64,000 nt of DNA from Planoprotostelium fungivorum (Eukaryota > Evosea > Variosea > Cavosteliida > Cavosteliaceae): positions 1 to 64,000 of the forward strand of contig MDYQ01000069.1 in assembly GCA_003024175.1 (NCBI GenBank), read 5' to 3'. The notes under the pieces are model-generated. The model was not told the DNA's origin. It was given only the letters and a program-made list of their open reading frames with translations, and searched no databases. Shown here in pieces: positions 9,845 to 25,643 of this stretch. A program made the translations under genes and the position numbers. How positions within the stretch are numbered: position 1 is the stretch's first letter; each line of letters opens with the position of its first letter.

Positions 9845-12800
9845 ATGTCGGGATCTCATCTAGACGATAGAGGGCTCACCAATCGAGTGCAAGCGCTCGT
9901 GGATCAAGATCCTACGGTTGTTCACCTTTTAGACTCTAATTCATCTACGCCGTTACATCATGCGGCTTATAGAGGTCACGTTGATTGCGCACGAATACTG
10001 ATCGATAATGGTGGGTCTCTTAGCGGTTGAATCCTTCGAGATCGTAGATGTAAAAAAGTCGCACGCGATGATAGAATCATACCATTCCTCACTAGAGCGT
10101 CTCTTATGTATATCCAGGTGCTCTCGTGGATGCATCAGACAAGGACAAGTGCACACCACTCCACAATGCCTCTTATATGGGGAAACTCGATATGATCTCC
10201 TTCTTAATCGAGAAAGGTGAGTGAACCAACCACCCGTATTCAATTTCCTCCTCTACACTTTTCCATCGTATCATCGATTTGAATCCGTAAACCAATCATC
10301 ACCCGAGACCATTCACAAGACCTCCCATCCATCATCCTCTATCCTCATCCGTCTCATCATCTCACGCGAGAAGGTGCAAACGTCGATCACAAAGACATCG
10401 ATCGATCGACCCCCCTTCACAAAGCCTCATTTGCCGGCCACCTCGAATGTGCTCGTCTTCTCATCCACAGCAATTGTTCCATCGACGAATCAGACAACGA
10501 AGGCATCACCGCTTTACAAAAGGTCCACCATCTCGTACCAGATCTCATCCATCGTCCATCGTTCCATCATCTTCTCATCATCTCTGACAACCTCGCAGGC
10601 CACGTACAACGACCACAACCAGACCCTCTCTTTTCTCATCGAGAAGGGAGCAGACATCTCTGCCGTCGATTTGAAAGGTTCAACAGCCCTGCACAAGGCC
10701 GCATTCAACGGAAATCTTCCCTGCGTCAAGATTCTCCTCGGCAAAGGAGCTGACGTCAACATCAGAGACAACGAAGGAACGACACCGCTGCACAACGCCG
10801 TATACAGCGGCCACGTGGAGGTGATTTTGGCGGGACGTTCGAATTTTGAACGTGGCAGGTCGTCTCTACCCTCTTGGAATCTTCGTGTGACCCGAACAGC
10901 AGCACGACAAAGAATCACTCGACTTCGCTGCATTTTGCAGCGTTCAATGGTTATTTAGACTGCATCAAGGTGAGATGGAAGGTGAAATGTCATCTCACCA
11001 CGGGCAGCTGCTGTTGGATAAGGGAGCAGATATCGATCCGTTGGACATCAAGAAGATGACACCTCTTCATTACGCCGTGAAGAGAGAACACGAAGATTGT
11101 CTACAACACCTCATCGGTCAGTCTCATCGTCCCATCATCTCATCATCTCAACCTTTTTATTTCTCATTTTATTTCGAAATCCATTTCCACTCAATGACTG
11201 CAGAACGTGGTGCAGACCTCAACGCGAAAGATTACAAGGGAAGGAGCTGGAGCCAAATGACGACGAATCAGAAGATCCTGCGAATATGCAAGGGAGATGC
11301 ACACGCGTCACACAGGAGAGACATTCGAACCAGTCCCAGCACGAGGAATTTGTTATCTGTGACGGACGTGTTTGGACCAGCGGCGACGGCAGTGAGTCGA
11401 TTTTGGCGGGAAAAAATGTGACGAAATTTCAGTCGCCGCGGAGTCCCAGCGGGGGAAGCACGAACGGAGAGGGAAGGACTTACTCTAGATCGGGTGAATA
11501 CGGAAAAACGTTCATCCGATTATCCGCTGACCCATACAGCTGCTCCCTTACCAGAAAGCAATTCGAACGTGACGAGGTGACACATCATCATCCATCTACA
11601 ACGAGAAAATAGCTCCGTCTACAACGCGAAAATGATTTATCGCTCTTTTCACCTTTCTGACCTCATCAGCCCATCATCGTCTCAGATCAGGTCACCTCGA
11701 TCTGTTTCTGTGTCCAGCCCGGCCTCGGTCTCAACCACAGAAGAACAAGACATCGAATTGTACGGCAGATTGGATCGAAATGGTTTCCTCATGACCGACG
11801 AGCAGGAGGCATCCAATAGCGAGATGGACACGAAAGGAGAGGTGTGACGTGTCATGACTTCATCGAGAAGCTGAAGAGGGTAGGTCACTCGTGCGATGAA
11901 GTGGCTCAAGTTGGTGCAAAACTGGGACACGGAGTACAAGCGAAATTCGAAGAAGGTGAGGACCATTCGATTCCTTATTTTGCTCCTCTACTTTATTTTT
12001 CTCCCATTCCTTATTTTGCTCCCATTCCTTATTTTGCTCCTTCTTTATTTTGCTCCCGTTTCTTATTTTGCGACAGATCAGAACTCGCTGTGAGAAGGGT
12101 ATTCCGGCCAGAGTGAGAAATTTGGCCTGGCTCTTATTGGCAAAGGCCTCGCCAGAGCAGTTGCGGGCGCGGAATCCAACCTACTACCAGGTGAAGAACG
12201 ATCTCCACGCGAGAGACGAGATCGCATGAGATGCTAAAGAGGACAGGAACTGCTGGCCGAAGAGTCCTCCTTCGAAGACCAGATCGGCAAAGACATCACG
12301 AGAACGTTTCCACGCAACATCTTCCTCATGCAGGGTACTGGGTGAGACAACAGACGACCATGATGGTGATGCGATGGATCGCTGACACGATGCAGGCGGC
12401 AATCACTGACGAATGTTCTGAAGGCACTTTCGATTCACAATAAGGAAGTAGGATACTGCCAAGGAATGGGTTTCGTCTGTGGTCTCCTCCTCATGTACAT
12501 GTCAGAAGAGGTGATACGACGGCGACACCATGCGGGACGTCTTCTAAAGAAGACGAACAGGATTCATTCTGGGTTCTCACGCAGCTGGAGGTCGAGTACG
12601 AGATGGGACACCTGTGGCGAAATCCTGCGGAGGGTGCCCGAAGGATGGCGTTCATGCTGGCCCTCCTCTTAGAGAGTCAGAGTAATCGGATCTATCAACA
12701 CGTCGTGAGTCTACATCCTCCGATCGATCCTCCATATAGACATCACAACATCCGATATCGTATCGTATGATTCATCATCATCTGAGAACAACATCTCTCG

Positions 12801-13365
12801 AAGATCTCACAGGCTCAGATGAAAATCGAACTCGACCTCAACATGGTCACGATGGCCTGGCTCCTCCCCGGCTGGCTGACGTCCCTCCCATTCTCTCTCA
12901 CCCTCCGCATCTGGGACATCTTCCTCTTCGAAGGCATCTCGTTCATGCTGGCCGTGTGTCTCTCCCTCTTCAAGTACTTTGAACGTGAGACGTTCTCCAT
13001 CATGTTCGGCAGCCGACACCAGCCGACGTCCTCTTCCTCGTCAGCCGTTCCGGTGAAAGGAGGAGTGCCGTTGCTAGTGTCGGCGGCACTTAATTTCTCA
13101 CTCGGCAACTGTCTAACGACCTGCCAGATGAAATTCTGAGGATTTCTGATGGAAGCGACCTGTTTAAGTTTCTCAAGTTTGACGATGGCAACAGGAGTGG
13201 CCCTGCAGGAAAGATTGACGTGGAGGCGCTGCTCAAAACCGCAAACTCTTATAAGGATAGGGTGAGTATCTTTCCTAATTCGGCGCTGAACGGCAACAGA
13301 TCAAACAGAAGTACAAAGACATGGACAGAGCATACCAGAGAGCTCTAGAGAGGAACGAAGTTTGA
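9845..13365 (+). CDS. Ankyrin-repeat Rab GTPase-activating protein (ANK-TBC fusion)
   Basis: From ATG 9845, about six ankyrin repeats follow in consecutive exons ([51 protein letters not shown] and others). A Ser-rich linker leads to a TBC domain from about 11900: [20 protein letters not shown], arginine-finger motif [14 protein letters not shown], glutamine-finger motif [16 protein letters not shown], then [17 protein letters not shown] and the end [10 protein letters not shown]. Catalytic Arg and Gln are both present, so it should be an active Rab GAP. The exon ending ..QFERDE joins the TBC part in frame (GAC GAG | ATC AGG), with no stop, poly(A) signal or promoter-like gap, so I model one gene. 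Two adjacent genes remain possible. Stop TGA 13363-13365. Confidence 0.75.
11973..12076 (+). repeat. Intronic tandem pyrimidine repeat in the ANK-TBC gene
   Basis: Within one TBC intron the unit CCTTATTTTGCTCCCATT is repeated about five times with small changes, ending at the acceptor TTGCGACAG. It serves as an extended polypyrimidine tract. Confidence 0.7.
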
Positions 13366-13630
13366 TAAAGAGTTTGGAATGTTAAGGAATGCTCCCTGTT
13401 GAGTAGAGATATACATACCAACCGACGGAAGCTAAGTGGGCTTCCCTGCCACACCTTGTGTTATCGTCAGCAGCAACGTGTGACAGGTCGTGCGCATAAG
13501 GGTCACCTAAAGTACATAGTACCTGCCACAACTTTAGCAGGTTGAAAATATGTTTTCTCTCACTTTCTCCTACACAACACACAGAGCAGGCCGCACAGCT
13601 CCCAACAGCAACCAACACAGCAACACAGAC

Positions 13631-14083
13631 ATGGAGATTAGCAAATTACTCTGCGCAGCCGACGACAGCCACACCTCTACCTTTGTCTCAGAACAACAGC
13701 CCAAGTTCTCATTCACAATCGATCCCTCCACCTTCTTCTCTTCAATGGACGCCCTCGACGCCGGTCGCCGCCGCAAATCTGTCCCCAAGAAGAAGGTCAA
13801 CCAAGTCCAGAGAGAGATCCTCGAGGGCATCTTCACCCAGAACAACTACCCATCTTCTTCTCTTCAGAACAAGCTTGCCGAGCAGCTCTTTATGACCCCC
13901 CGCCGAGTCCAGAGGTGGTTCCAGAACAGACGTGCCAAGGATCGCAACACGCCAGATAGAAGCCCCTCGTCTTCAGACTCCTCACCCAGATCGTCGCCAA
14001 CCAGTTTCTGTGACTCGACACCCAACAGCCCTCCCTCTTTATCGAGCATGGGACCGATGGCAAACCTGCTGGCCGCCGTTTAA
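13631..14083 (+). CDS. Homeodomain transcription factor
   Basis: Single-exon protein of about 150 residues. A homeodomain runs from RRRKSVPKKKVNQVQREILE through NYPSSSLQNKLAEQLFMTPR to the recognition helix RRVQRWFQNRRAKDR (WFQNRR is diagnostic). The tail is Ser/Pro-rich (SPSSSDSSPRSSPTS), like an activation or regulatory region. Start 13631 (MEISKLL) is preferred; an upstream in-frame ATG at 13550 would add 27 residues. The spacing is that of a typical 60-residue domain, not the three-residue-longer TALE type. Target genes cannot be inferred. Confidence 0.88.
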   Translation: MEISKLLCAADDSHTSTFVSEQQPKFSFTIDPSTFFSSMDALDAGRRRKSVPKKKVNQVQREILEGIFTQNNYPSSSLQNKLAEQLFMTPRRVQRWFQNRRAKDRNTPDRSPSSSDSSPRSSPTSFCDSTPNSPPSLSSMGPMANLLAAV

Positions 14084-14531
14084 GACGAGACGACACGAAC
14101 GAGAGAGGGAACAATCCCGCGAGAGCATGCAGAGCGCACAGCCTATTATTTATAAAGTCTTTTTGTACAGAACTTCTCCTCTCGTCTTCACAAACACATC
14201 TCGTGCGCTCATTTCACATCATGTTCACAAAACGCACTCAGATGACCTCGCATGCGAACAGAGAGCAGCAGATTGCATCAGCTGTAGAGGCAGATTACAT
14301 ATCGATAGAAGACAGTTCGCAGCCCTCACAGAACAAAAGGTTCCCGAGCTGGGACACCCATACCGCAGCTCCACACGAGAGATAAGCGAAGATGATGTAA
14401 TGCAAACAAAACCGGAATAGAACACATCTCCTCCACTCAAGGTCACTCCTAGAGACGGTTTCTAACGCCGCGGAGGTTCTTCTTTACTCCTTAGACTTCT
14501 TTTCGTTCCACAGCGACCCGCGAGGTCTTTC

Positions 14532-18374
<3,843 letters not shown>

Positions 18375-18725
18375 GTGTTGGTGTCCGAAAAAAGTGACCC
18401 AACCACTGGTCTGTGTGACGCCTAAACAACCTGGAACAGTCCAATTTGCAGGAAAATCCGAATTCCTCGCTAAGAGGCGGTTTCGATGCAGGCGAAGCTG
18501 TTCTGTGGATTCCGTGCGTTGGTTCTCTGTATATTCCTTCATCATGAAAGGGTGATCCACACGGTGGGTGCTAAGTGCTAAGTGGAAGTCACACATAAAT
18601 ATCGACGACAATTTATTATAGACGGTATCGGTGTGTAGTGAATAGCCTGTTTCATGTGTGGTGTCATCGGTGACTGTTGCAAATTTGAGCTCTTTGTCGT
18701 ATTTTATTTCTTCACAAAGATCGTG

Positions 18726-19534
18726 ATGACCTCAATCGATCCAACCACTGCAGATGAGACCTGGAATTGGAAACCATATCATCTGAGGAATATAGAGGAG
18801 AAAGACGTGGATCACGTTATTTCATTAATCAAGTCGATTCTGACGGTGATAATCATACCTTGATCTGATGACTAAAAGAGAGCAGGAATACGGTTTGAAA
18901 GCGGGAAGCAACAGTTCATACCGAGATGTAAGGGAGTTCACACAAAAGTATGAAGCGCCCGGATTCTTCCATGTTTTAGAAGATGAACAGGGTGACATCA
19001 TTGGTACAGTTTCTGTCGAGTGTCGCGGGAAAGGTGAGATCCATCATGATATCACACAGACCGATCGTGCCCGTTCAGGTGTGGCCGAATTAAGACGTCT
19101 CTACCTCAAGACAGATAAGAGGTGCTGCACAATTGTGAACCTTTTTCATTCTCACGCCTCATAGAGGACAAGGCCTAGGAAGGAAGATGCTGCGTCATGC
19201 ACTGTGGAAGATTGCACAAGCCAATCACGGAGTGAAAGATGTGATCAGTGAAGATACTTCAGCGGAGAGCAGCAAGAGACGAAAAACACAATCGAAGATC
19301 GAGAGAGTGGACATCATCGTCTATAAGGTATTACTCCATCACATCATCCTGCCTCACTACATCATCATCTCCGCTCTCGATCATCCACGACCATCACTTC
19401 ATCTCGACGCGGTGCATCTCACTTCCACACAGGCTCACAAAGAGGCCATCTCATTGTACAAGAAGGAAGGCTTCACAGAGTACGAACCATCGGGTCGCTG
19501 TTCCAATGACCTCTTCCTTCGCCTGCCCCTGTAG
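18726..19534 (+). CDS. GNAT-family N-acetyltransferase
   Basis: ATG 18726 (MTSIDPTTADETWNW) leads to YHLRNIEEKDVDHVISLI and, after an intron, EYGLKAGSNSSYRDVREF, GFFHVLEDEQGDIIGTVSVE, then VAELRRLYLKTDKRGQGLGR (acetyl-CoA-binding motif Q/RxxGxG) and the C-terminal LYKKEGF typical of GNAT proteins, ending at TAG 19534. It transfers acetyl from acetyl-CoA to an amine; substrate unknown. Introns at about 18856-18888, 19034-19078 and 19123-19165 are clear. Between 19240 and 19410 the frame stays open through AT-rich sequence and I cannot place the intron with certainty. Confidence 0.75.
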
Positions 19535-20311
19535 AACTTTCTTTTGAACGATAAACGTCGACAACATTGTAGATGTAGGATCGATCCGACGCAAAAATTT
19601 ACCGTAATTTCTGCTTTATTTCGAACCAAAATCTGGCAGACACTACCAAGAACTGGTGAAGGGGTCAGGGTAAACTCGAATCGTCATCCTTTTCCTTCGG
19701 ACTGCAAATATTCTGTGTCGAGGTGCTAGCGAGTCCATTGACGTATGCCAAACTTGCATTATGGGTTATACAGTGCGATCAGAGTAGAGGAGGTGGAATG
19801 ATTGCAGAGGACAAGACGAAGAACTCTAAAGGGAAGCAAATAGATCACTTCTTGTGAGGGTCAGCTCCAAAGATGTGATGCAATTAGATATATAGGAGGA
19901 ATGTGAAAAGCTAACACTTGTGTCCTCTCCGCTTGCAAAGTCCCTCCTTCCAACTTCTCACTTCTGTTCAAATTCGCGGACGCAAATCCGACGCAGAAGT
20001 GTTCCACTTGGACGTAACATTAGAGGTGTACCTTCTAATCACCAATGAGAGGAAGTCTCTTAAACCCAATCGGAGGCATAGAGAGTGCGGGGAGGAAAGA
20101 AGATTTAGAGCCTCGGCGTTCCTGTCCCTTCGCAGCCGACGGAAAAACTACAGACAAGGGGAGCTTTTAATCTCGATTTTAATCTTTCTTTTCTTCTCCC
20201 TCCTCATTGCGGCCATTGTCTAAGGGAATCAACGGGAGTCTATCGTAGAGGTAACGGGTTCAGTGATCTCATATTCACATCCCACAACACCGTCCTGCAT
20301 TCTACATCAGG
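19535..20311. other. Intergenic, no supported gene
   Basis: About 780 bases between two plus-strand genes. The open frames here lack family signal. A polypyrimidine tract at 20170-20215 is the only notable composition. Confidence 0.5.
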
Positions 20312-23300
20312 ATGGGTAATACACAGTCATCGTCTAAAAAGCTCTTCGAGCTGTTAGACAGAGGTGAGACTCGATGTTTTCTTCCGACTGTTATATATAT
20401 TTGATCCACCCATATCGTGATGTCAACACATTTACCCACCTCGACTTCTATCTGGGTCGATCTCTTCGAATCATATCATTTTCTCCCCATTCTAAGACAC
20501 ATTCCATTCCATCTTTGACACCCTTCAGACCACAATGGAGTAATCACTCTCGAGGACCTCATACAAGTAAAAATCATGTCTTTCGTTACGTTCTTCACTC
20601 ACAGAGGTTGCAGGTACAAAATTTACCCAGGGAGCTGGGACTGTCACACGAATGGGCACAATCACACTCACCCCTCCTCTTATTTCGGGTGAGAACACTC
20701 TCCTCCCTTTCTCTCGTCTGATGATCTGCAGTTTGACACTGCACACGAAGGTTGCATAGATAGAGAAGAGTTTGCCAAACTGTTGAGGCATCTCAGAGAA
20801 GCCTCGAACAAATTAAAGGAGAGCAAGAAGAGAGAGAAGAAGAAGGGTCTGCCCAGATCTCCGTCTTCGGGCAAGCTCAACTGTTGGACATCAGTGGATG
20901 AGATGAGCAGTGAGTTTCGCGGCGGCTCTTGCTCTCGATGTTGACGAGATGATTAGAAAAAGAGATCGATCTCGATCGAGATCACAGCACGCCCATGATC
21001 ACCGGAAAGAAGAGACACGGAGCCAACTCACCCAAAGGTGGCCTCACCTCCTCCATCATCTTCATCTTCCACTCCATCTCATCTCCGTCTCCTGCATCTC
21101 CATCTCACCCCATGTCTTAGGTTCCTCCAGCGATGACCTCCTAGAAGAAGAATTCAAAGAGCTAGTTCGAGCCGAAGCCCGTCGTTTCTTCGAAGACCTC
21201 ATCAAGAAGCCCGAAGGCAGGCGCCTCTTCCTACGCTGGCTCTTCCACCTCACGGACCACGATCACAACGACACGATCACTGCCGATGAGTTGGGAAATA
21301 TCTTAGACGCCGTATCGGAAGACGGTATCATGCCAGAGGTGATCGTTGTAGATGGACGAGATACCGACGGTACATCAGGATTTATCGTTCGATCCTGTAC
21401 CAGAGGCAGCAGACGGGAGTCCGCACACGGCCGCACAGCAGATCCTGCAGCAGTACGATACGTCTCATTTGGGTGAGGGAGACGAGATTTCCGTGAGATT
21501 TCGGGGCTGAAGGGGGCAGGTGTTTTGAACCGCGAGGAGTTCATGGTCTTGGCCGATTTAATCTTGAAAAATTACGAGTTATTGCCGGACGGTGAGACAC
21601 AGGTGACGATCTACAACCAGCCGTTTCATTCGACTGAAACCCTCGCAGAACCACATCGGTAAATACGTATTGAGGCGCAAGCTGGGTGAGTGTCGTCTAC
21701 AACGTTGTAGACGGTGACTCATCGTGACAGGCACCGGTGCTTACGGTGTGGTCTATATGGCCGTCGACGAAGACACGAAAGCACACAGGGCCATCAAAAT
21801 GCTCAACAAGGGAGACGTCAGCGACATGTCTAGAGTGGACCAAGAGATCAAAGTGAGAAGAGACGATCGAATATTCCATTGACGAGACGACAGGCCATGC
21901 TGATGTTGGATCATCCCAATATCGTCAAGTTACACGAAGTATTAGAATCAGACACAAACGTCTTCTTTGTCATGGAGTTGTGTGGTGGAGGTGAGATCGC
22001 TCGTTCACCGAGAGGTCGCGTTCGTTCGCTGAATGATGACAGGCAACTTGAGCAATCACATCGATGAAGGAGTGAGTGATGTGTGGTGACGTCATCACTG
22101 ATATCGTACAGCCTTTAGCGGAGGAGGTAGCGAGATATTATTTCGTACAGTTAGTCAAGGCAGTACACTACTGTCACTCGGTCGGTGTGGTGCACAGAGA
22201 TCTCAAATTAGAGAACGTGAGGTCTCGTCTACAATGTTGTAGATCGAACGAAAACAGTTATTATTGGATAACGATGGAGAATTGAAAGTTGCTGATTTCG
22301 GACACGCCGGAATCTTCTCTCCTGGCTGGGACGTTTTTTCGACCGGTGGGATTTTATTCTCCATCTACAACGCTGTAGATGACATCCACCAGGTATGGTC
22401 GGATCATTGTGGCACATTTCTCCGGAACAATTAGCCGGTCTCCCCTACTCCGGAGAAAAGATCGACCTGTGGGCCATGGGTGTGTTCCCGCCCACGACTC
22501 GAAATCTCATCGACTTTTCAGGCATCCTATTGTACCGCCTCCTCGTTGGCAAGCCTCCCTTCTTCTTTGCAGATCCTAACGAGTTTGTCGATGCCATCAA
22601 CAATTTGAACTACGAATTACCCTTCCACTTGTCCATGGAGGTAAAGCACTTGTTCCAAGCCATTCTGCAGCCGAAACCAGAAGAGCGTATCGGCTTAGAC
22701 GACATGCTCAATCACCCTTGGTGTCAGGTATGGAGATTTCGATGGAATTTCGCTGACATGGGTAAGGGTGCCGTCAATCATCCCTCTCTCATCAGCCAGA
22801 TCTCGCCGATCACTTCGAACATGGACGCGAACGATCTGTGGAAGGCTCTGAAAGAGGTGGCGGGTTGTAGTGGGAGGATGTCAGATTGACACTGACAGGT
22901 GACGAAAGAGTTGAACATTCACTTCTTGGATGTCGGCTCACCCGATGGAGTGAACGATTCGAACACTTTGAGTGAGTGATGAGCGTCATGACTTTCATGA
23001 CTGACTCTCTCATCAGAGGGATGTAAATGCACTCGACTCGAGAAGGACTTACGCTTCACCATCTGGCTGAAGGTAGATCCCACAGATAACACGGTGAAAT
23101 TTCGATTTACGTACCACGCTGACCCCTCCAGCGTTTCCTGGAATTTGATCTGAAGAGCGGCGAGAGCATCCAATTGAAGAATACGGTCGAGAAAATCAAG
23201 ACGAGATTTGCCATGTTACTGAAAGAGGTGAGCCTCTACACGAGCCACTCATCATCTCATCATGATGAACAGGTGCAACAAGGAAAGAGGGTGTTGACAG

Positions 23301-24205
23301 ACGGAGAATCCGATTACGAAACTTCTGATTCAGATTCCTCCACAGACAGCGAAGACAGAAAGAGCAGTCGAGGAGGTTCGTCCGTCTACAACGCGCCATT
23401 TGACCCCTCCAGGTAGCAAGCATGACCTGAGAGACAATTCGCACAGAGACACACCGCACAAGGACAGACACGACACGAAGCATGAGCGAGAGGGAAGTCA
23501 TCGTGACTTGAGAGAGAGCGGCGTCAGGGAGATGAGAGAGAGCAGCCATCGAGATCTCTTGAGAGAGAGCAGCCACAAGGACAGACACGACACGAAGCAT
23601 GAGATGAAGGAGAGCGGTCATCGAGACAGGGACGCGATGAGAGAGAGCGGACACAGACCGAATATAGAGGGGCTGAGAGACAGTGCCGTGAGGGAGAGAG
23701 ACAACCGACATGAACTGAGAGAGAGCTCTCATCGTGAGTTGAGGGAGAGCAGCGGGTGAGAACATCATGTCCATATCATCGTTGCATCACATCGTCTCAT
23801 CACATTGAATCACATCACATCTTCTAATCATCACATTACATCTTCGAATCACATCACATGTTCCAATCAGATCGGATGATGCTGATTCGACCATCAGAAA
23901 CCGGATATCCAAGATGGGCAATCCCTTCAAGAGGGGAAAGTCAAAGAAGACGGAACCAGTCAACCATCGCGTGAGAGATCTCAGCCACAGCCACCCGAAC
24001 CACTCCCCCGACAGCGACGCGTCCTCCGATGAAGATGGTGAGATGTCTATCGACATCACATCACGAGAGACCATGATTAACCCATCAGACAGGGTACACG
24101 AGTGACCACAGTACCAGCAGTCGGAGCGAGGGGAACATATTGGGCTCTCTAAAAGATGCACTGAAGACATCTCTGGACTTCATCAAGATGCCTTCCAGGG
24201 ATTAA
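20312..24205 (+). CDS. EF-hand calcium-regulated Ser/Thr kinase with putative N-myristoylation
   Basis: Starts [16 protein letters not shown], a good N-myristoylation context (Gly2, Ser6). Four EF-hand-like units come first ([39 protein letters not shown]; a weaker [10 protein letters not shown]). The kinase follows: [43 protein letters not shown] and IDLWAMG, so all catalytic motifs are intact. EF-hands before the kinase is the reverse of plant CDPK order. A KA1-like segment and a Ser/Arg/His repetitive linker ([13 protein letters not shown] type, about 23420-23757) come next, and the end is [15 protein letters not shown]-stop, overlapping AATAAA at 24205. It is probably membrane-anchored and Ca-activated (inference). 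Introns contain palindromes at 21695, 22227 and 22363. Confidence 0.88.
21695..21712. repeat. Perfect 18-bp intronic palindrome (EF-hand kinase)
   Basis: GTCTACAACGTTGTAGAC lies in the intron that splits the kinase glycine loop ([11 protein letters not shown]). Two near-perfect copies sit in later introns of the same gene at 22227-22244 and 22363-22380. Confidence 0.9.
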
Positions 24206-24544
24206 ATAAACCCAACTTTGTGTGTGTCTGTTAAGAGGGAAGGTGTGGCGGTGTCAGTGTGTGGTTGCATGAAGTGTGTTAAGAGGTGCTGTTGCTGGGT
24301 GGCAAAAGGACCTTTAAAGAGATTTAGACAAATTTGGAACGATCTACAATGATGTCAAAAAGCGGGGGAAAATTCGAGTGTTTGGTCACCTACATGAGGG
24401 TCAAGGGACATCATTAAACACACGCTCCAGACGTCAGGGACACAAGACACCAACAAAGCATCCGGAAGTGATTGAATGATAGTGAGTTACATTCCCCTCA
24501 TCATCTCATTCGGTGACACATGTTAAGAGATAAGGACGATCACG
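24206..24544. other. Intergenic, no supported gene
   Basis: 340 bases after the kinase poly(A) signal; T-rich/G-rich sequence, no coding exon or RNA gene recognised. Confidence 0.5.
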
Positions 24545-25246
24545 ATGGAAGACACGAGTAAACCAAATAAAAAGAGAGCCGGATCTAAATTGAAACGGAC
24601 AAAGAAGAAGTCCTCCAAGAAGAACGGTAACAATAATGTTGAAGTGGAGGGTGATGATATGGTGGTCAATCTCTCACAACAAGAGGTGGGCCTTACTCTT
24701 TTCACACCGCTCAGTCACTGATCATCATCTAGTGGAATCAGATACTGCAAGCCTCGATGGCCTCTGTAAACACCGAGAAAGAACTCAGCGTGCTGCTCGA
24801 CGGAAGCAAAGAATCACAGGTCGGTCACTCCATATCATCTCCATTCTCAAATCTTTTTATCGTTCCCAGTCCATCTTTTTCTCACCTATGATCTCAGGTA
24901 CTCCTTCGAAACACCGCCTTCAATTCTTTTGCACTGGCCGTAGAAGAAGACGTCGTCTCAGATCCAGATGTACCAAGGGAAGGACCATCAGAGAAGCAGA
25001 TACAGAATCGCATCAAAGAGATCAGAGATAGAGAGCACAACCAAATACAATTTGCCAACATGCAGAAGATCATGCAAGGTTTGTGCGGTAATCAGACGGA
25101 GGGAGGGGAGGAGATCACAGAGGTGAATGTGCATCGTACAAGCTGAGATCGACTCACAATTCCATCAGAATGCACAGGAAGGAGAAGATGTAGAGGGTAG
25201 TGACGGGAAAGAAGAGAAGGAGGCAGAAGTACCGCGGCAACAATAA
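24545..25246 (+). CDS. Lysine-rich, probably helical protein, unidentified
   Basis: ATG 24545 opens a basic N-terminus (MEDTSKPNKKRAGSKLKRTK, then KKSSKKNG). Exons joined across GTGGG/GTCGG/GTTTG donors give WNQILQASMASVNTEKELSV, VLLRNTAFNSFALAVEEDVV and SEKQIQNRIKEIRDREHNQI, then an acidic end EEKEAEVPRQQ-stop at 25246. The central portion is predicted helical by composition. No family recognised; a nuclear or nucleolar location is suggested only by the basic N-terminus. Confidence 0.55.
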
Positions 25247-25643
25247 AGATTTTTCGTTTGTTCATCGTCTTTGGCTGTCGAGTGACAATAACACGTATTT
25301 TAAACACATTTATTCTATCTCACTTACAGCGCTTGTGCTTCACAGTTTCTCTTTGAATTTCCTCTCTGTTCATTTCATCCATCTGATAGAATTACACATT
25401 TCCCTTTACCTTAGAGAGGTTTACCTGTGAATTTCGTCAAGATAGTGGCCAGCGGAGGGCACACAAACAGCGCCAACGCGGTTTCGATGTCTGTGCTCTT
25501 CTCGTTCCTTCTCACGTCAAAGGATCATGATGATGTGACGCCTTGTGTTGACAAGCTGATTTGAAAAAGCGACGGAAACAGACAAAATTCACATTGCAAG
25601 CGATAGGACATGTGAGCAACGAGACGGTGTCTTTCCCTCACAG

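Noticed and set aside
13380-13550. Possible small structured RNA upstream of the homeobox gene
   Set aside because: I could not fold or match it to 5S, snRNA or tRNA patterns; likely leader sequence.
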